Source: Acidobacteriaceae bacterium
Lineage (GTDB): Bacteria; Acidobacteriota; Terriglobia; Terriglobales; Acidobacteriaceae
Assembly: GCA_003167305.1 (NCBI GenBank)
Contig: PMTP01000173.1
Location: 13,928-24,263, forward strand
Direction of reading: 5' to 3'
Length of the DNA: 10,336 nucleotides
Each line of letters opens with the position of its first letter. Position 1 is the stretch's first letter. Of this stretch, positions 1 to 7,400 are shown piece after piece. The notes below the pieces were generated by a model. The model had not been told where the DNA came from and searched no databases. It saw nothing but the letters and a program-made list of their open reading frames with translations. Made by a program: the position numbers and the translations under genes.

Positions 1-107
1 CCGCGAATGTTGGCGACCAGCCCCATTCCGCAGGCGTCGTGCTCATTCCGCGGGTGATAGAGCCCTTGCGGTTGTGGTGTGCGGGTACAATGATCCGATC
101 TCTGCAT
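1..107 (-). CDS. gltB: Glutamate synthase large subunit (GltB), N-terminal fragment, cut by left window edge
   Basis: Only the first 35 codons are visible; the gene continues leftward out of the window. The reading from the ATG at 107-105 ends in LYHPRNEHDACGMGLVANIR. This matches the family N-terminus of glutamate synthase, a short propeptide followed by an E-x-D-x-C-G core. In this family the propeptide is removed so that the cysteine (Cys26 here) becomes the N-terminal nucleophile of the class II glutamine amidotransferase domain. That domain frees ammonia from glutamine, and the ammonia is used to make glutamate from 2-oxoglutarate. The start is supported by an AAGAAGG Shine-Dalgarno sequence at 119-113, five bases upstream. 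The rest of the enzyme cannot be seen, so identity rests on this short but distinctive motif. A truncated pseudogene cannot be excluded from the window alone. Confidence 0.88.
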   Translation of the reverse strand, partial: MQRSDHCTRTPQPQGLYHPRNEHDACGMGLVANIR

Positions 108-112
108 GGCAA

Positions 113-119
113 CCTTCTT
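113..119 (-). promoter_or_regulatory. Ribosome binding site of gltB
   Basis: Minus-strand AAGAAGG lies five bases before the ATG at 107-105 and fixes the gltB start. A perfect 10-nt palindrome GAAAATTTTC (123-132) sits immediately upstream of it and could affect access to this site; that effect is inference. Confidence 0.65.
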
Positions 120-145
120 GATGAAAATTTTCCCTGCGAAGTGCA

Positions 146-194
146 ATTTCCGCCTGAAAGACACATATGCCCCGCGATTCCTTTCAACGGAAAT
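146..194 (-). promoter_or_regulatory. Strong hairpin in the putative gltB 5' leader
   Basis: Two nested pairs of arms line up. ATTTCCG at 146-152 pairs with CGGAAAT at 188-194. TGAAAG at 155-160 pairs with CTTTCA at 181-186. Together they give a 13-bp stem interrupted only by a small 2-by-1 internal loop, closed by a 20-nt loop at 161-180. If transcription starts near the candidate promoter at 264-269, this structure lies in the leader RNA about 26 nt before the gltB ribosome binding site. It could be a cis-regulatory RNA, a protein operator or an mRNA stabiliser. I do not recognise it as a named riboswitch class. The structure is visible in the sequence; the function is inferred. Confidence 0.5.
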
Positions 195-263
195 CGCCTC
201 GTCCTTCATTGTTAGGCCTATCGGAGCAGGCCCGGCCGCGTCTGGGGCTTAGCTGGAGTCTCT

Positions 264-269
264 AGTATA
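264..269 (-). promoter_or_regulatory. Candidate -10 element for gltB
   Basis: Minus-strand TATACT (plus-strand AGTATA) is a close match to the sigma-70 -10 hexamer. It lies about 150 nt upstream of the gltB start in an AT-rich patch preceded by an A-tract. No convincing -35 hexamer is seen at 16-18 nt spacing, so the call is tentative. If real, it gives gltB a leader of roughly 150 nt that includes the hairpin at 146-194. Confidence 0.3.
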
Positions 270-306
270 ACCAATTTTTTTCGTCTTCGCTAAACTCCCT
301 GCCCTT

Positions 307-630
307 CCCTCCGGCCAGCGTCCCATATTTTGCCGCAGTGGGTGAAAAATACGGAGGGAGACGGGGGTTTCAACCCCCGCATATAGTCAACAAAAGGAAC
401 GCGGGCTTAAGCCCTGGAGGGAACCAACGCTTTTGTAAGACGACTCGCAATGGTAGGGCGCTTGTTGTTCTTCAAACTCGATTTGCCTGCCGCCAAACCA
501 GAGGATCTGTCGTGGTCTTCCCGGAGGGAAGAGACGAGAATAGCCCAGGGTGGGGCGTAGCGCAACCCTGAGAACGTCGGCCATTAATGAGTCGCGCCCC
601 GTAGGGTCGCACCGAAGCCTGTCCTAGGCT
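307..630. repeat. Gene-free stretch with a dense cluster of inverted repeats
   Basis: No credible gene lies between the gltB leader and the oligopeptidase stop, and short ORFs here have no recognisable protein character. Inverted repeats follow one another: CCCTCCG 307-313 with CGGAGGG 352-358, enclosing TATTTT 326-331 with AAAATA 346-351; CGGGGGTT 362-369 with AACCCCCG 372-379; the 12-nt palindrome GGGCTTAAGCCC 403-414; TCTTCCC 516-522 with GGGAAGA 526-532; CAGGGT 546-551 with ACCCTG 565-570; GCGCCC 594-599 with GGGTCGC 604-610 (one bulge); AGCCT 616-620 with AGGCT 626-630. The style resembles compound intergenic repeats that I associate with acidobacterial genomes, but copy number cannot be checked here. 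As the 3' flank of a leftward gene it could also shape the end of that transcript. The five- and six-base arms could individually be chance. Confidence 0.5.
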
Positions 631-661
631 CTGACCACCTTCTTGCGATTGCCATGACCGC

Positions 662-2800
662 CTATGGCTTGGCAGGAGAACCGCCATATTCAAGATGGAT
701 GGAAGCCCGCATCGGCACAGCCTTTCCGCAGCCCCAACTCCGCAGCAAGAAGGCGTAATCCAGCGCAATCTCCTTCAGGTAGTCGTAGCGGCCACTCGAA
801 CCGCCGTGCCCGGCCTGCATATTCGTCACCAGAAGCAGCTCATGGCCGTCCGTCTTGAGCGTGCGCAGCTTGGCCACATACTTCGCCGGTTCCCAATACA
901 TCACCTGGGAGTCATGAAGAGAAGTTTTGACCAGCATCGCCGGATAACTCGCCGCCTTCAGATTGTCATAGGGAGAGTAACTCAGCATATAAGAAAAATA
1001 GGCAGGTTCATTGGGGTTTCCCCACTCCTCATACTCCGGAACGGTCAGCGGCAACGTCGCGTCGAGCATGGTGTTCATCACATCCACAAACGGCACATGC
1101 GAGAGCACGGCGCGAAACAAATCCGGCCGCAGATTCACCACCGCTCCCATCAGCAGCCCGCCCGCGCTTCCGCCCTCAATCGCCACCCGCGCCGGGTTGC
1201 CATAACTCGCCGCCGTCAAATGTTCGACGCATGTGATGAAATCCGTAAAAGTATTCCGCTTGACCAGCATCTTGCCCGCGTCGTGCCAGGGCTCGCCTAG
1301 GTCGCCGCCGCCGCGAATATGCGCGTAGGCCATCACCACGCCGCGGTCCAGCAAACTCAGCCGATTGGAGCTGAAGCCCAGCGGCAAAGAATAACCATAA
1401 GAGCCGTAGCCATAAACGTACAGGGGATTCCGCCCCTCTACGCGCTTGTCTTTGCGATAAACCAGCGAGACCGGCACCATCACGCCATCAGGCGCAGTAG
1501 CATGAACGCGCTCGCTCACGTAGAGCGTCCGGTCGAAGCCGCCGGGAATCTCCAACTGCTTGAGCAGCGTCGAAGCGCCCGTGGCCACGTCATACTCGTA
1601 GACCGAACTGGGCGTCACCAGCGACTGGTAAGCGTAGCGGAAGGTGGGCGTATCAAAAATTCGGTTCACGTGCGGCTGGGCGCTGTAGGCCGGCTCGGGA
1701 AAACTGATCTCGCTCGTCTTCGCAGCTTCAGGCCCGTCGCCGTCGAAGCGCCAGACGCGCAGCCGAGGCAGCCCCTCCTCGCGCTCGCAGGCGGTGAAGA
1801 AGCCGGCGAAGAGGTCAATCTCCTCGATCATCACGCCGTCGCAGTGAGGAATGAGTTCCGTCCAGAACTCGCGCCCCGGCGTGCCCACAGGCGCGGTGAC
1901 CAGGCGGAAATTCCGCCCGCGATCATTGGTGCGGATGAACCACAGCCCATTACGATGGTCGATGGAGTATTCGTGTTCGTCCTCGCGCGGGCTGATGAGT
2001 GTGAATTGTCCCTCGGGCTCAGTAGCTAGCAGCACCCAAGACTCGGTGGTGATGTGGCTGGCCGGCTCCATCACCACGAACTTGCCATCACGAGTGCGCC
2101 CCGCGCCCAGATTAAAGCGCTCGTCGTCCTCTTGATAGACCAATACAGCTTCAGAAGGCTGCCCAACGCAGTTGCGCCAGAGTTGGTACTGGCGCTTCTG
2201 CTCCTCATCTTCCACTGTGTAAAAGAGCGTGCGATTGTCCGCCGCCCAGACGACGGAGCCGACGCGCTCGACCTCGCCCGCCAGCGTCTCGCCGGTCTCC
2301 AGATCCTTGATGTGCAGCGTGTACTGGCGGAAGCCGGTGGTGTCGGTGGTGTAGGCCAGCCAGCGGCCATCGCTGGTAATGTCTGTCGCGCCAATCGAAA
2401 AGAATGTGTGCCCTTCGGCCAGTTGGTTGCCGTCTAGGATCACTTGCTCCGGCGTGTCTTCGGTTGCGTTGGGAGAGCCGTGGGTCCGGCAGTGGATGGC
2501 GTATTGGAGGCCTTCTTCGGTGCGCGTGTAATACCACCAGTCGCCATCGCGAAAGGGAACCGAGACGTCGGTCTGCTTCACGTGCGAGAGCATCTCCTGG
2601 TAAAGCTCCTCGCGCAGGCCGTCGAGCGGAGCCATCACCGCCGCCGCGTAGGCGTTTTCTGCCTCCAGGTAGGCGGTGACTTCGGGGTTCTCTTTGTCGC
2701 GCAGCCAGGCGTAGTCGTCCACGAGGACGACGCCATGCAGGGTAGTCTCTTTGTGTTCTGTGCGGGCGATGGGGGGAGGAAGAAGCGGATTATGGGTCAT
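662..2800 (-). CDS. ptrB: Oligopeptidase B / prolyl oligopeptidase-family serine peptidase (S9A)
   Basis: This 712-residue protein has no signal peptide, so it is probably cytoplasmic. It is expected to cleave short peptides after basic residues (oligopeptidase B specificity) as part of peptide turnover. The N-terminal part has family landmarks such as DDYAWLRD near residue 28 and a WYYTRT segment near residue 88, followed by the beta-propeller region. The C-terminal alpha/beta-hydrolase domain starts near residue 400 and contains GYGSYG, AHIRGGGDLG and the nucleophile motif GGSAGG. The catalytic triad is Ser545, Asp630 (SLHDSQ) and His665 (AGHGGSSGR), with normal spacing. Length is typical for the family. 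The ATG start is supported by the family N-terminus; the upstream ribosome binding site is weak. About 20 residues after the last hydrolase helix (YAFLL) look like a short non-conserved tail. It is transcribed divergently from the TPM gene. Oligopeptidase B is preferred over prolyl endopeptidase because of the conserved YWEPAK and EWGNP segments. Confidence 0.92.
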   Translation of the reverse strand: MTHNPLLPPPIARTEHKETTLHGVVLVDDYAWLRDKENPEVTAYLEAENAYAAAVMAPLDGLREELYQEMLSHVKQTDVSVPFRDGDWWYYTRTEEGLQYAIHCRTHGSPNATEDTPEQVILDGNQLAEGHTFFSIGATDITSDGRWLAYTTDTTGFRQYTLHIKDLETGETLAGEVERVGSVVWAADNRTLFYTVEDEEQKRQYQLWRNCVGQPSEAVLVYQEDDERFNLGAGRTRDGKFVVMEPASHITTESWVLLATEPEGQFTLISPREDEHEYSIDHRNGLWFIRTNDRGRNFRLVTAPVGTPGREFWTELIPHCDGVMIEEIDLFAGFFTACEREEGLPRLRVWRFDGDGPEAAKTSEISFPEPAYSAQPHVNRIFDTPTFRYAYQSLVTPSSVYEYDVATGASTLLKQLEIPGGFDRTLYVSERVHATAPDGVMVPVSLVYRKDKRVEGRNPLYVYGYGSYGYSLPLGFSSNRLSLLDRGVVMAYAHIRGGGDLGEPWHDAGKMLVKRNTFTDFITCVEHLTAASYGNPARVAIEGGSAGGLLMGAVVNLRPDLFRAVLSHVPFVDVMNTMLDATLPLTVPEYEEWGNPNEPAYFSYMLSYSPYDNLKAASYPAMLVKTSLHDSQVMYWEPAKYVAKLRTLKTDGHELLLVTNMQAGHGGSSGRYDYLKEIALDYAFLLRSWGCGKAVPMRASIHLEYGGSPAKP

Positions 2801-2820
2801 CTCTACTTCATTTTATTCTT

Positions 2821-2881
2821 GCTGGGTGCCCCATCCTTTCCGCTTCTTTCCGCGGAAAAGGTGGGAAACCGCGAACCCCAA
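2821..2881 (+). repeat. 61-bp hairpin element, copy 1 (divergent intergenic region)
   Basis: The element begins GCTGGGTGCCCCATCCTT at 2821-2838 and ends CGAACCCCAA at 2881. Its core is a 7-bp perfect stem (TTTCCGC 2837-2843 with GCGGAAA 2852-2858) around an 8-nt loop. Beyond one mismatch the pairing continues outward through CCCATC with GGTGGG. A second copy lies in reverse orientation at 4391-4451; about 49 of 61 positions agree when aligned without gaps. It fills much of the 143-bp gap between the oligopeptidase start (2800) and the TPM start (2944), so it lies in the upstream region of both genes and may affect their expression. It encodes nothing visible. Confidence 0.7.
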
Positions 2882-2929
2882 TCCGCAGCGTTTTCCCCGC
2901 CAAAAGGAACCTTCCGCTCGCCAAACTCG

Positions 2930-2935
2930 TACAAT
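2930..2935 (+). promoter_or_regulatory. Weak candidate -10 element for the TPM/LemA unit
   Basis: TACAAT matches four to five positions of the sigma-70 -10 consensus, but it lies only 8 nt before the ATG at 2944 and has no good -35 partner. Transcription from it would give a nearly leaderless mRNA. The ribosome binding site before this ATG is also weak (AAGAAG), which fits a leaderless or poorly translated start but does not prove it. Confidence 0.2.
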
Positions 2936-2943
2936 AAGAAGCG

Positions 2944-3744
2944 ATGACAGGCATTCGCCGCATACATTCCGCTCTTTTCTCGCTGCTCGTGGCAGCCGGC
3001 ATTTCCGTATTTGCCATCGCCGCCCAGACCGCTTTGGCCGAGCGGGTCGAGGATCTGCCCCAGCCCACCGATTACGTCAGCGACTTCGCCCATGTGCTCT
3101 CGCCCCAGGCGATTGCCCGGCTGGACTCGCTCTGCTCCCAACTCGATCACTCGCAGACCAACGCAAAGGTTGCTGTGGTCACCGTCCGCACCCTCGATGG
3201 CGCGGACCCGGCGGAGTATGCCAACGCCCTTGAAGACAAGTGGAAGATGGGCAAGAAGGGCGTGGATCGCAACGTACTGGTTCTGCTGGCCGTGGACGAC
3301 CACCAGCGCCGGATTGAAATAGGCTACGGCCTTGAGGGCATTCTACCCGACGGCAAGGTGGGCGACATTGGCCGGGAGATGGTGCCCGATCTGCGCGCCA
3401 ACGACTTTGACGGCGCGGTGATTTTGGCTGTGGACGAGATGGCCCAGGTCATTGCCGCCGACGCCAAGGTCACGCTGCAGGATGAGCCGGACCTGGTCGG
3501 CCAGCAGCCGGCTCGGCCGCAGTTCAACACCGGCAAACTGATTTTACTGATCGTCATTCTGATCTTCTTTGGCGGCTTTCACCTGCTGCGCTTTCTGCTG
3601 GGTTTTGGCCTCTTTGGCGGCTTTCGCGGCGGGCCCTGGATGGGCGGCGGAGGCGGCTTCGGAGGTGGCGGAGGATCGGGCTTCGGTGGTTTTGGCGGCG
3701 ACGGCGGCGGCTTTGGCGGCGGCGGAGCCGGTGGAAGCTGGTAG
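2944..3744 (+). CDS. TPM-domain (YgcG-family) secreted, membrane-anchored protein
   Basis: This 266-residue protein has a clear export signal: an Arg-Arg n-region, a hydrophobic core at residues 10-27 and a likely cleavage after TALA (Ala32). Residues about 43-172 form a TPM domain (TPM_phosphatase, formerly DUF477). Conserved stretches are DYVSDFAHVLS, KVAVVTV, the W100 KMGKKGVDRNVLVLLAV block and IEIGYGLEGILPDG. A transmembrane helix follows at about 198-221. The tail from 222 onward is almost pure glycine with phenylalanine and ends GGSW, a common ending in this family. The domain should therefore face the periplasm, anchored by the helix. TPM proteins are often encoded beside LemA proteins, as here; the biochemical role in bacteria is not settled, and phosphatase activity is known mainly for the plant homologue. 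The gene for LemA starts 56 bp downstream, so the two are probably cotranscribed. The glycine tail makes 3619-3740 low-complexity DNA. Confidence 0.88.
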   Translation: MTGIRRIHSALFSLLVAAGISVFAIAAQTALAERVEDLPQPTDYVSDFAHVLSPQAIARLDSLCSQLDHSQTNAKVAVVTVRTLDGADPAEYANALEDKWKMGKKGVDRNVLVLLAVDDHQRRIEIGYGLEGILPDGKVGDIGREMVPDLRANDFDGAVILAVDEMAQVIAADAKVTLQDEPDLVGQQPARPQFNTGKLILLIVILIFFGGFHLLRFLLGFGLFGGFRGGPWMGGGGGFGGGGGSGFGGFGGDGGGFGGGGAGGSW

Positions 3745-3783
3745 ATTTCAATTTCGATGAAGGGGCTTGCGTGAACGCGAGCC

Positions 3784-3790
3784 GGAGGAG
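3784..3790 (+). promoter_or_regulatory. Ribosome binding site deciding the LemA start
   Basis: GGAGGAG ends 10 nt before the ATG at 3801 and supports that codon over the in-frame GTG at 3771. The GTG has its own weaker AAGGGG at 3760-3765, so both starts remain possible. Confidence 0.5.
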
Positions 3791-3800
3791 AAAAGACAAC

Positions 3801-4379
3801 ATGAGTCGTGGACTGTGGATTGCACTGGGAGTGGTCGGAGTTTTTGTTTTGGCCCTGCTGATGGTCTTCGGCAGCTATGTGAGCGCCAAAAACCAGATGG
3901 TCAGCAAGGATGAGGTCGTGAAGGCTGCGTGGTCGGACGTGGACGTGCAGTTGCAGCGGCGGCTGGACCTGATTCCCAACCTGGTGGAGACCGTGAAGGG
4001 CTTTACCAAGGAGGAGAGCACGGTCTTTGGCGACATCGCCAACGCACGCGCGGGTATGTTGAATGCACAGGGACCGGCGGGCAAGATCGAGGCCAATGGG
4101 AAGCTGGATTCGGCGTTGGGCCGCTTGCTGCTGCTCACCGAAAACTACCCGCAACTGCGCTCCAGCGACCAGTTCATGCGCCTGCAGGACGAGCTGGCGG
4201 GAACCGAGAACCGCATCAGCGTGGCGCGCAAGCGCTATAACGACGCCCTGCGTGACTACAACACCTTCGTGCGCCAATTCCCCAACAGCATTTGGGCCGG
4301 CATCGCCGGATTCCAGGTAAACAACGCCTTCTTCGAGGCCAGCCCCGGCGCGAAAACCGCCCCGGCAGTCAAGTTCTGA
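3801..4379 (+). CDS. lemA: LemA family protein
   Basis: This 192-residue protein starts MSRGLW and has one transmembrane helix at about residues 5-25. The LemA domain follows, with its hallmark stretch from about residue 36 to 68: KDEVVKAAWSDVDVQLQRR, then DLIPNLVETVKGF. Downstream helices include the TENYPQLRSSDQF motif near residue 113 and an ARKRYNDALRDYN segment near 142, both conserved in the family. The C-terminal end is short and unstructured. LemA proteins are membrane-anchored helical-bundle proteins found widely in bacteria; their molecular function is not established, and pairing with a TPM-domain protein is common. An in-frame GTG at 3771 would add ten residues (MNASRRRKDN). The ATG at 3801 is preferred because it has the better ribosome binding site and gives the usual short LemA N-terminus. 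The gene ends convergently with tamB, 100 bp away. Confidence 0.92.
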   Translation: MSRGLWIALGVVGVFVLALLMVFGSYVSAKNQMVSKDEVVKAAWSDVDVQLQRRLDLIPNLVETVKGFTKEESTVFGDIANARAGMLNAQGPAGKIEANGKLDSALGRLLLLTENYPQLRSSDQFMRLQDELAGTENRISVARKRYNDALRDYNTFVRQFPNSIWAGIAGFQVNNAFFEASPGAKTAPAVKF

Positions 4380-4390
4380 CGAAACGCCGG

Positions 4391-4451
4391 TTGAGGTTCG
4401 TGGTATCCCACCCTTGCGCCAGAAAAAAGGCGCAAGGATGGGGCACCCAGC
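4391..4451 (-). repeat. 61-bp hairpin element, copy 2 (convergent gap), inverted relative to copy 1
   Basis: Read on the minus strand, this copy begins with the same 18 bases as copy 1 (4451-4434) and ends CGAACCTCAA. The core stem is TTGCGCC with GGCGCAA around a T-rich 8-nt loop. Compared with copy 1, stem pairs at element positions 19/36, 21/34 and 22/33 are exchanged for other Watson-Crick pairs, so pairing is kept although the bases differ. Outer pairing CCCATCC with GGGTGGG also forms, better than in copy 1. The hairpin could halt or stabilise transcripts from both convergent genes, but neither strand shows a T-tract after it, so it is not a classical intrinsic terminator. Confidence 0.7.
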
Positions 4452-4454
4452 ATT

Positions 4455-4482
4455 CTCCCTATTCCCTGTTCCCTATTCCCTA
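4455..4482. repeat. Heptanucleotide tandem repeat (four units) running into the tamB stop codon
   Basis: Four adjacent 7-nt units are visible on the plus strand: CTCCCTA (4455-4461), TTCCCTG (4462-4468), TTCCCTA (4469-4475) and TTCCCTA (4476-4482). The last three bases of the last unit, CTA at 4480-4482, are the complement of the tamB TAG stop codon. It adjoins hairpin copy 2 with only three bases between. Heptad microsatellites of this kind can change unit number by slippage. Because the unit is 7 nt and begins at the stop, changes in number would alter only the 3' flank. Confidence 0.75.
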
Positions 4483-7400
4483 CCGGAACCGTCGCGTGGC
4501 TTTAATCACCACGGAGAAGACGCCTGATTCGTCGCGGGCCAACTGCAGCGAGACGTGGCGGTTGATGGCGATTTCGGCCTGAACGAGCTGCTGGGCGGTG
4601 GTGTTGACGTTGGTGGCGTAGGTGAGGGTGACGTTGGAGCCCAACTGCTCCTCGACGATGATGCGGGAGGTGGAGTTGCCCAGGGCGCCGAGGTAGTTGG
4701 GGTCCACCTTGACGCTGCCGGCGCCGAAGAGCTTTTGCACGCGAGAGCTGACCGTGGCGTTGAGAGCGCCGCCAAGCAAGGCGTCGGTGGTGGGGTTGGC
4801 GAGGGCCTGCTGTTGCTGCTGGGTGTAAAGGCGCTGTTGGTTTCCCGTGCGGCCCAGAGCCAGTAGAGCCACTACGTCGGCCTCCGGCAGAGGGGGATCG
4901 GAGCGATAGGTGACTGTCATTTGCTGCGGAGTGCCGTGTAGTCCAAGGGTAATGTCGTAGTCCTCGACGCGTGCCGTGGCGTTCAGGTCGATGGAGGGTT
5001 GAATGCGGACCGGGTTGGTGAAATAAATGTCGCCGCGCTGCAACTCATAGCGGGTTCCGGCGAGGATGGCGCTGCCTTCGGTGATGGAAACGCGGCCCAG
5101 CAGCGAGGGCGAGGCTACAGTGCCACGCAGGCGTAAATCAACGTTGCCGGCCAGCTTGGCGTAAGCGTTCTGGAAGTTCAACTGCGGCGAAGAGGCGATG
5201 TGCACGTCCAGCCGGATGTGGTTGGACGGAGCGTCAAGTGGCGCAATGGTTTCGACGGCGGCCGTCTGCGCGGCCAGCGCCGCAATGTCCAGGTCGGGGC
5301 TGACCGTGAAGCGCGTGATCAGCACGTCGCCTGAGAGCAGCAGGTTGTTCTGTTGCCCTTGAAGGTGAAGCTGGGCGTCAGCCAGGGAGCTCACCCCTTG
5401 CGGGTAGCGGATGCGAATACCCGTCCCGGTGGCCGTCAGGTCGGCGAAAAGGCCGTGCTGATAGGCCAGGTAGCCGCCGACGCTGAGCAGTCCGCCGCCG
5501 CTCATAGCCGTCAGCGACTTGACCTCCAGCCTATTCTGGTTGAACTCCAGCGTTCCATGCAACTGGCTTAGGCCGTTGGGCACGTCCTCAAGGGAAAGCG
5601 CCGCGTCCTGGAAGTCGATCCGCCCGCTCAGGCTGGGATCCATCAGCGGTCCGTGCGCCTCCACCTGGAAGGTGGTGTTTCCACTGGCGGTGAGGTCGCG
5701 GTCCAGCGTCTCGGCCAGCTTCAAATTAATAGCGCCGCTGGCGGTAACGTCCAGCTCATTCTTGTCCTTGAGCGAGAGACTGCCCTGAATGTGCAGGTCA
5801 GTCTCCTCGCCGGTCACGTGCAAAGGGTCGAGATGGATGAGGGTATGGTCGAGCGTGGCGTGCATGCTTCCCTCGCTTTGCAGAGGAACGCCGGCCACAG
5901 TGACCGCCAACTGCTGGATGCGCGCCTCGCCTCGCAACTCCTCGGGCCGCGCCAGAGGCCCCTCGATAGTGGCCGTACCAGCCAGCGCGGACTCCCCGCT
6001 GAGGCCCTCCACATGAGCCAGCTTGAAAAGCGCGCCAATGTTCAAGCGCGAAAACTCAACTTTGGCTTGGGTGGCATAGTCACCGGTGAGCGCCGTCTGG
6101 CCGCGCGCGCTGAAGTCGGCCGCCTCCAGCAGGGTTGTCAGGTCGTAAGTGACGGCGCGGTTAGCGGTGTGGGCCGCCAGCTCCAGATTGCCCAGCGATT
6201 CTCCGCTCAGCGTCAGGCCGGGCAAAGTGGCGTGGGCTTCAAGGCGCGGGTCTTCCGGCGTTCCCTCGCCTTTCACGGTGAATCCCAGCTTGCCGGTGAC
6301 AGCCACGCCCATGCGGCGCAGAGCTTCGATGCGTGCCACTTCGATCCCCGAGCCGGAAGCGTCCAACTGGAAGAAGTGAGATGAGAGGTTATAGCTGCCG
6401 GCGGCCGTGATCTTGCCGGCCTCTTTGCTCACCGAAACCGAGGTCAGGTTGATGGTCTGGTTGGCCAGTGTGCCTTGCGCCCGGATGCGATCCACGGGTT
6501 CGCTGAAGACGCTGCCCTTATCCATCTCGACCCATCCGGAGCCACCCAGCGCGTGAAGGGGTCCATCGAGTTGAAGCTGCGCATCCAGAGAGCCCGCCAC
6601 AGGTAGGTTCGGACCAGTGAAGGGCCGCAGATCGTCCAGGCCGACCTTGCCGGCGCTCAGGCGGAGATGAAGCACTGAATTGGCGTCGAAGGATGGAACG
6701 GGCGCGATACCGCCATGCGTGGCCGGAACCGAAGCCGCGATCAGGCTTCCGCTGAAGTCGATCGCGGCGTTCCCGCTGCGCAGCACACCGTGGGCTAGGT
6801 CGATGCGGGCGGCCGAGTATCTGCCGAAGGCCTCGACCGAATCCAGGCGAAGAACCTGTGGCTGGCTGGAATTGGCTGTGGAAATCGCCCCCAATTCGAC
6901 GGCCAGTTGCGTGGCCTTCATGTCGCCTGAAAGGTGTGGATCGACGAGCGAGCCGGCCCAGAATCCATTGAGATAATCCATCCGCCCTGTGAGAGCCACC
7001 GGCAGCGCAGCGGTTCCGGTCTTCCCGTTGCGGCTCAATCCCAGGTCGCGCAGCACGGTATCGTACTCGCCGAGGTTGCTGGAATGGAACTCGACGGCGA
7101 AGGCCGAGGGGCTGGTGCGCGGATAGGCGCCCAGATGGCCGTGCGCCTTCAATTGACTGGCGGGGGTGTTCAGCTCCAGCTTGCGCATATCGACCGCCCC
7201 GTCGCGCTGGGTGTAGGTGGCGTCGATCAGGCCACTGGCGGGAACCATCCCCAACCCCAGCGACGAAGACCTGTCGCTGGGGACCCCGGATTTCCCTTGC
7301 GCCGTTTGTGCTGGCGGACTGAGGACGAACAAGGCTTTCACGGAGAGGGTGCGGTTGTCGCCATTGATCCACAGTGCATCGGCAGGACCGTTGACGCGCG

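Noticed and set aside
338..768. Short open frames on both strands (338-571 plus, 387-584 minus, 472-768 minus)
   Set aside because: Their translations are rich in Arg, Gly and Pro without family features, lack ribosome binding sites and run across the inverted repeats; 472-768 also overlaps the oligopeptidase 3' end in another frame.
1319..2029. Long plus-strand open frame antisense to oligopeptidase B
   Set aside because: It is a by-product of GC-rich third-position bias opposite a well-supported enzyme gene; the translation shows no recognisable domain.
3619..3740. GGC-rich repetitive DNA as a separate repeat element
   Set aside because: It is coding sequence for the glycine-rich tail typical of TPM-domain proteins.
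3579..4277. Minus-strand open frame opposite the TPM and LemA genes
   Set aside because: The proline-rich run is the complement of the glycine codons of the TPM tail, and the rest is the shadow of lemA.
4402..4450. Intrinsic transcription terminator between lemA and tamB
   Set aside because: The hairpin is strong but no run of T follows on either strand, and the same element occurs in a divergent promoter region, so a generic repeat is a better description.
4455..4482. CRISPR-like array
   Set aside because: The units are 7 nt, directly adjacent and without spacers; no cas genes are present.
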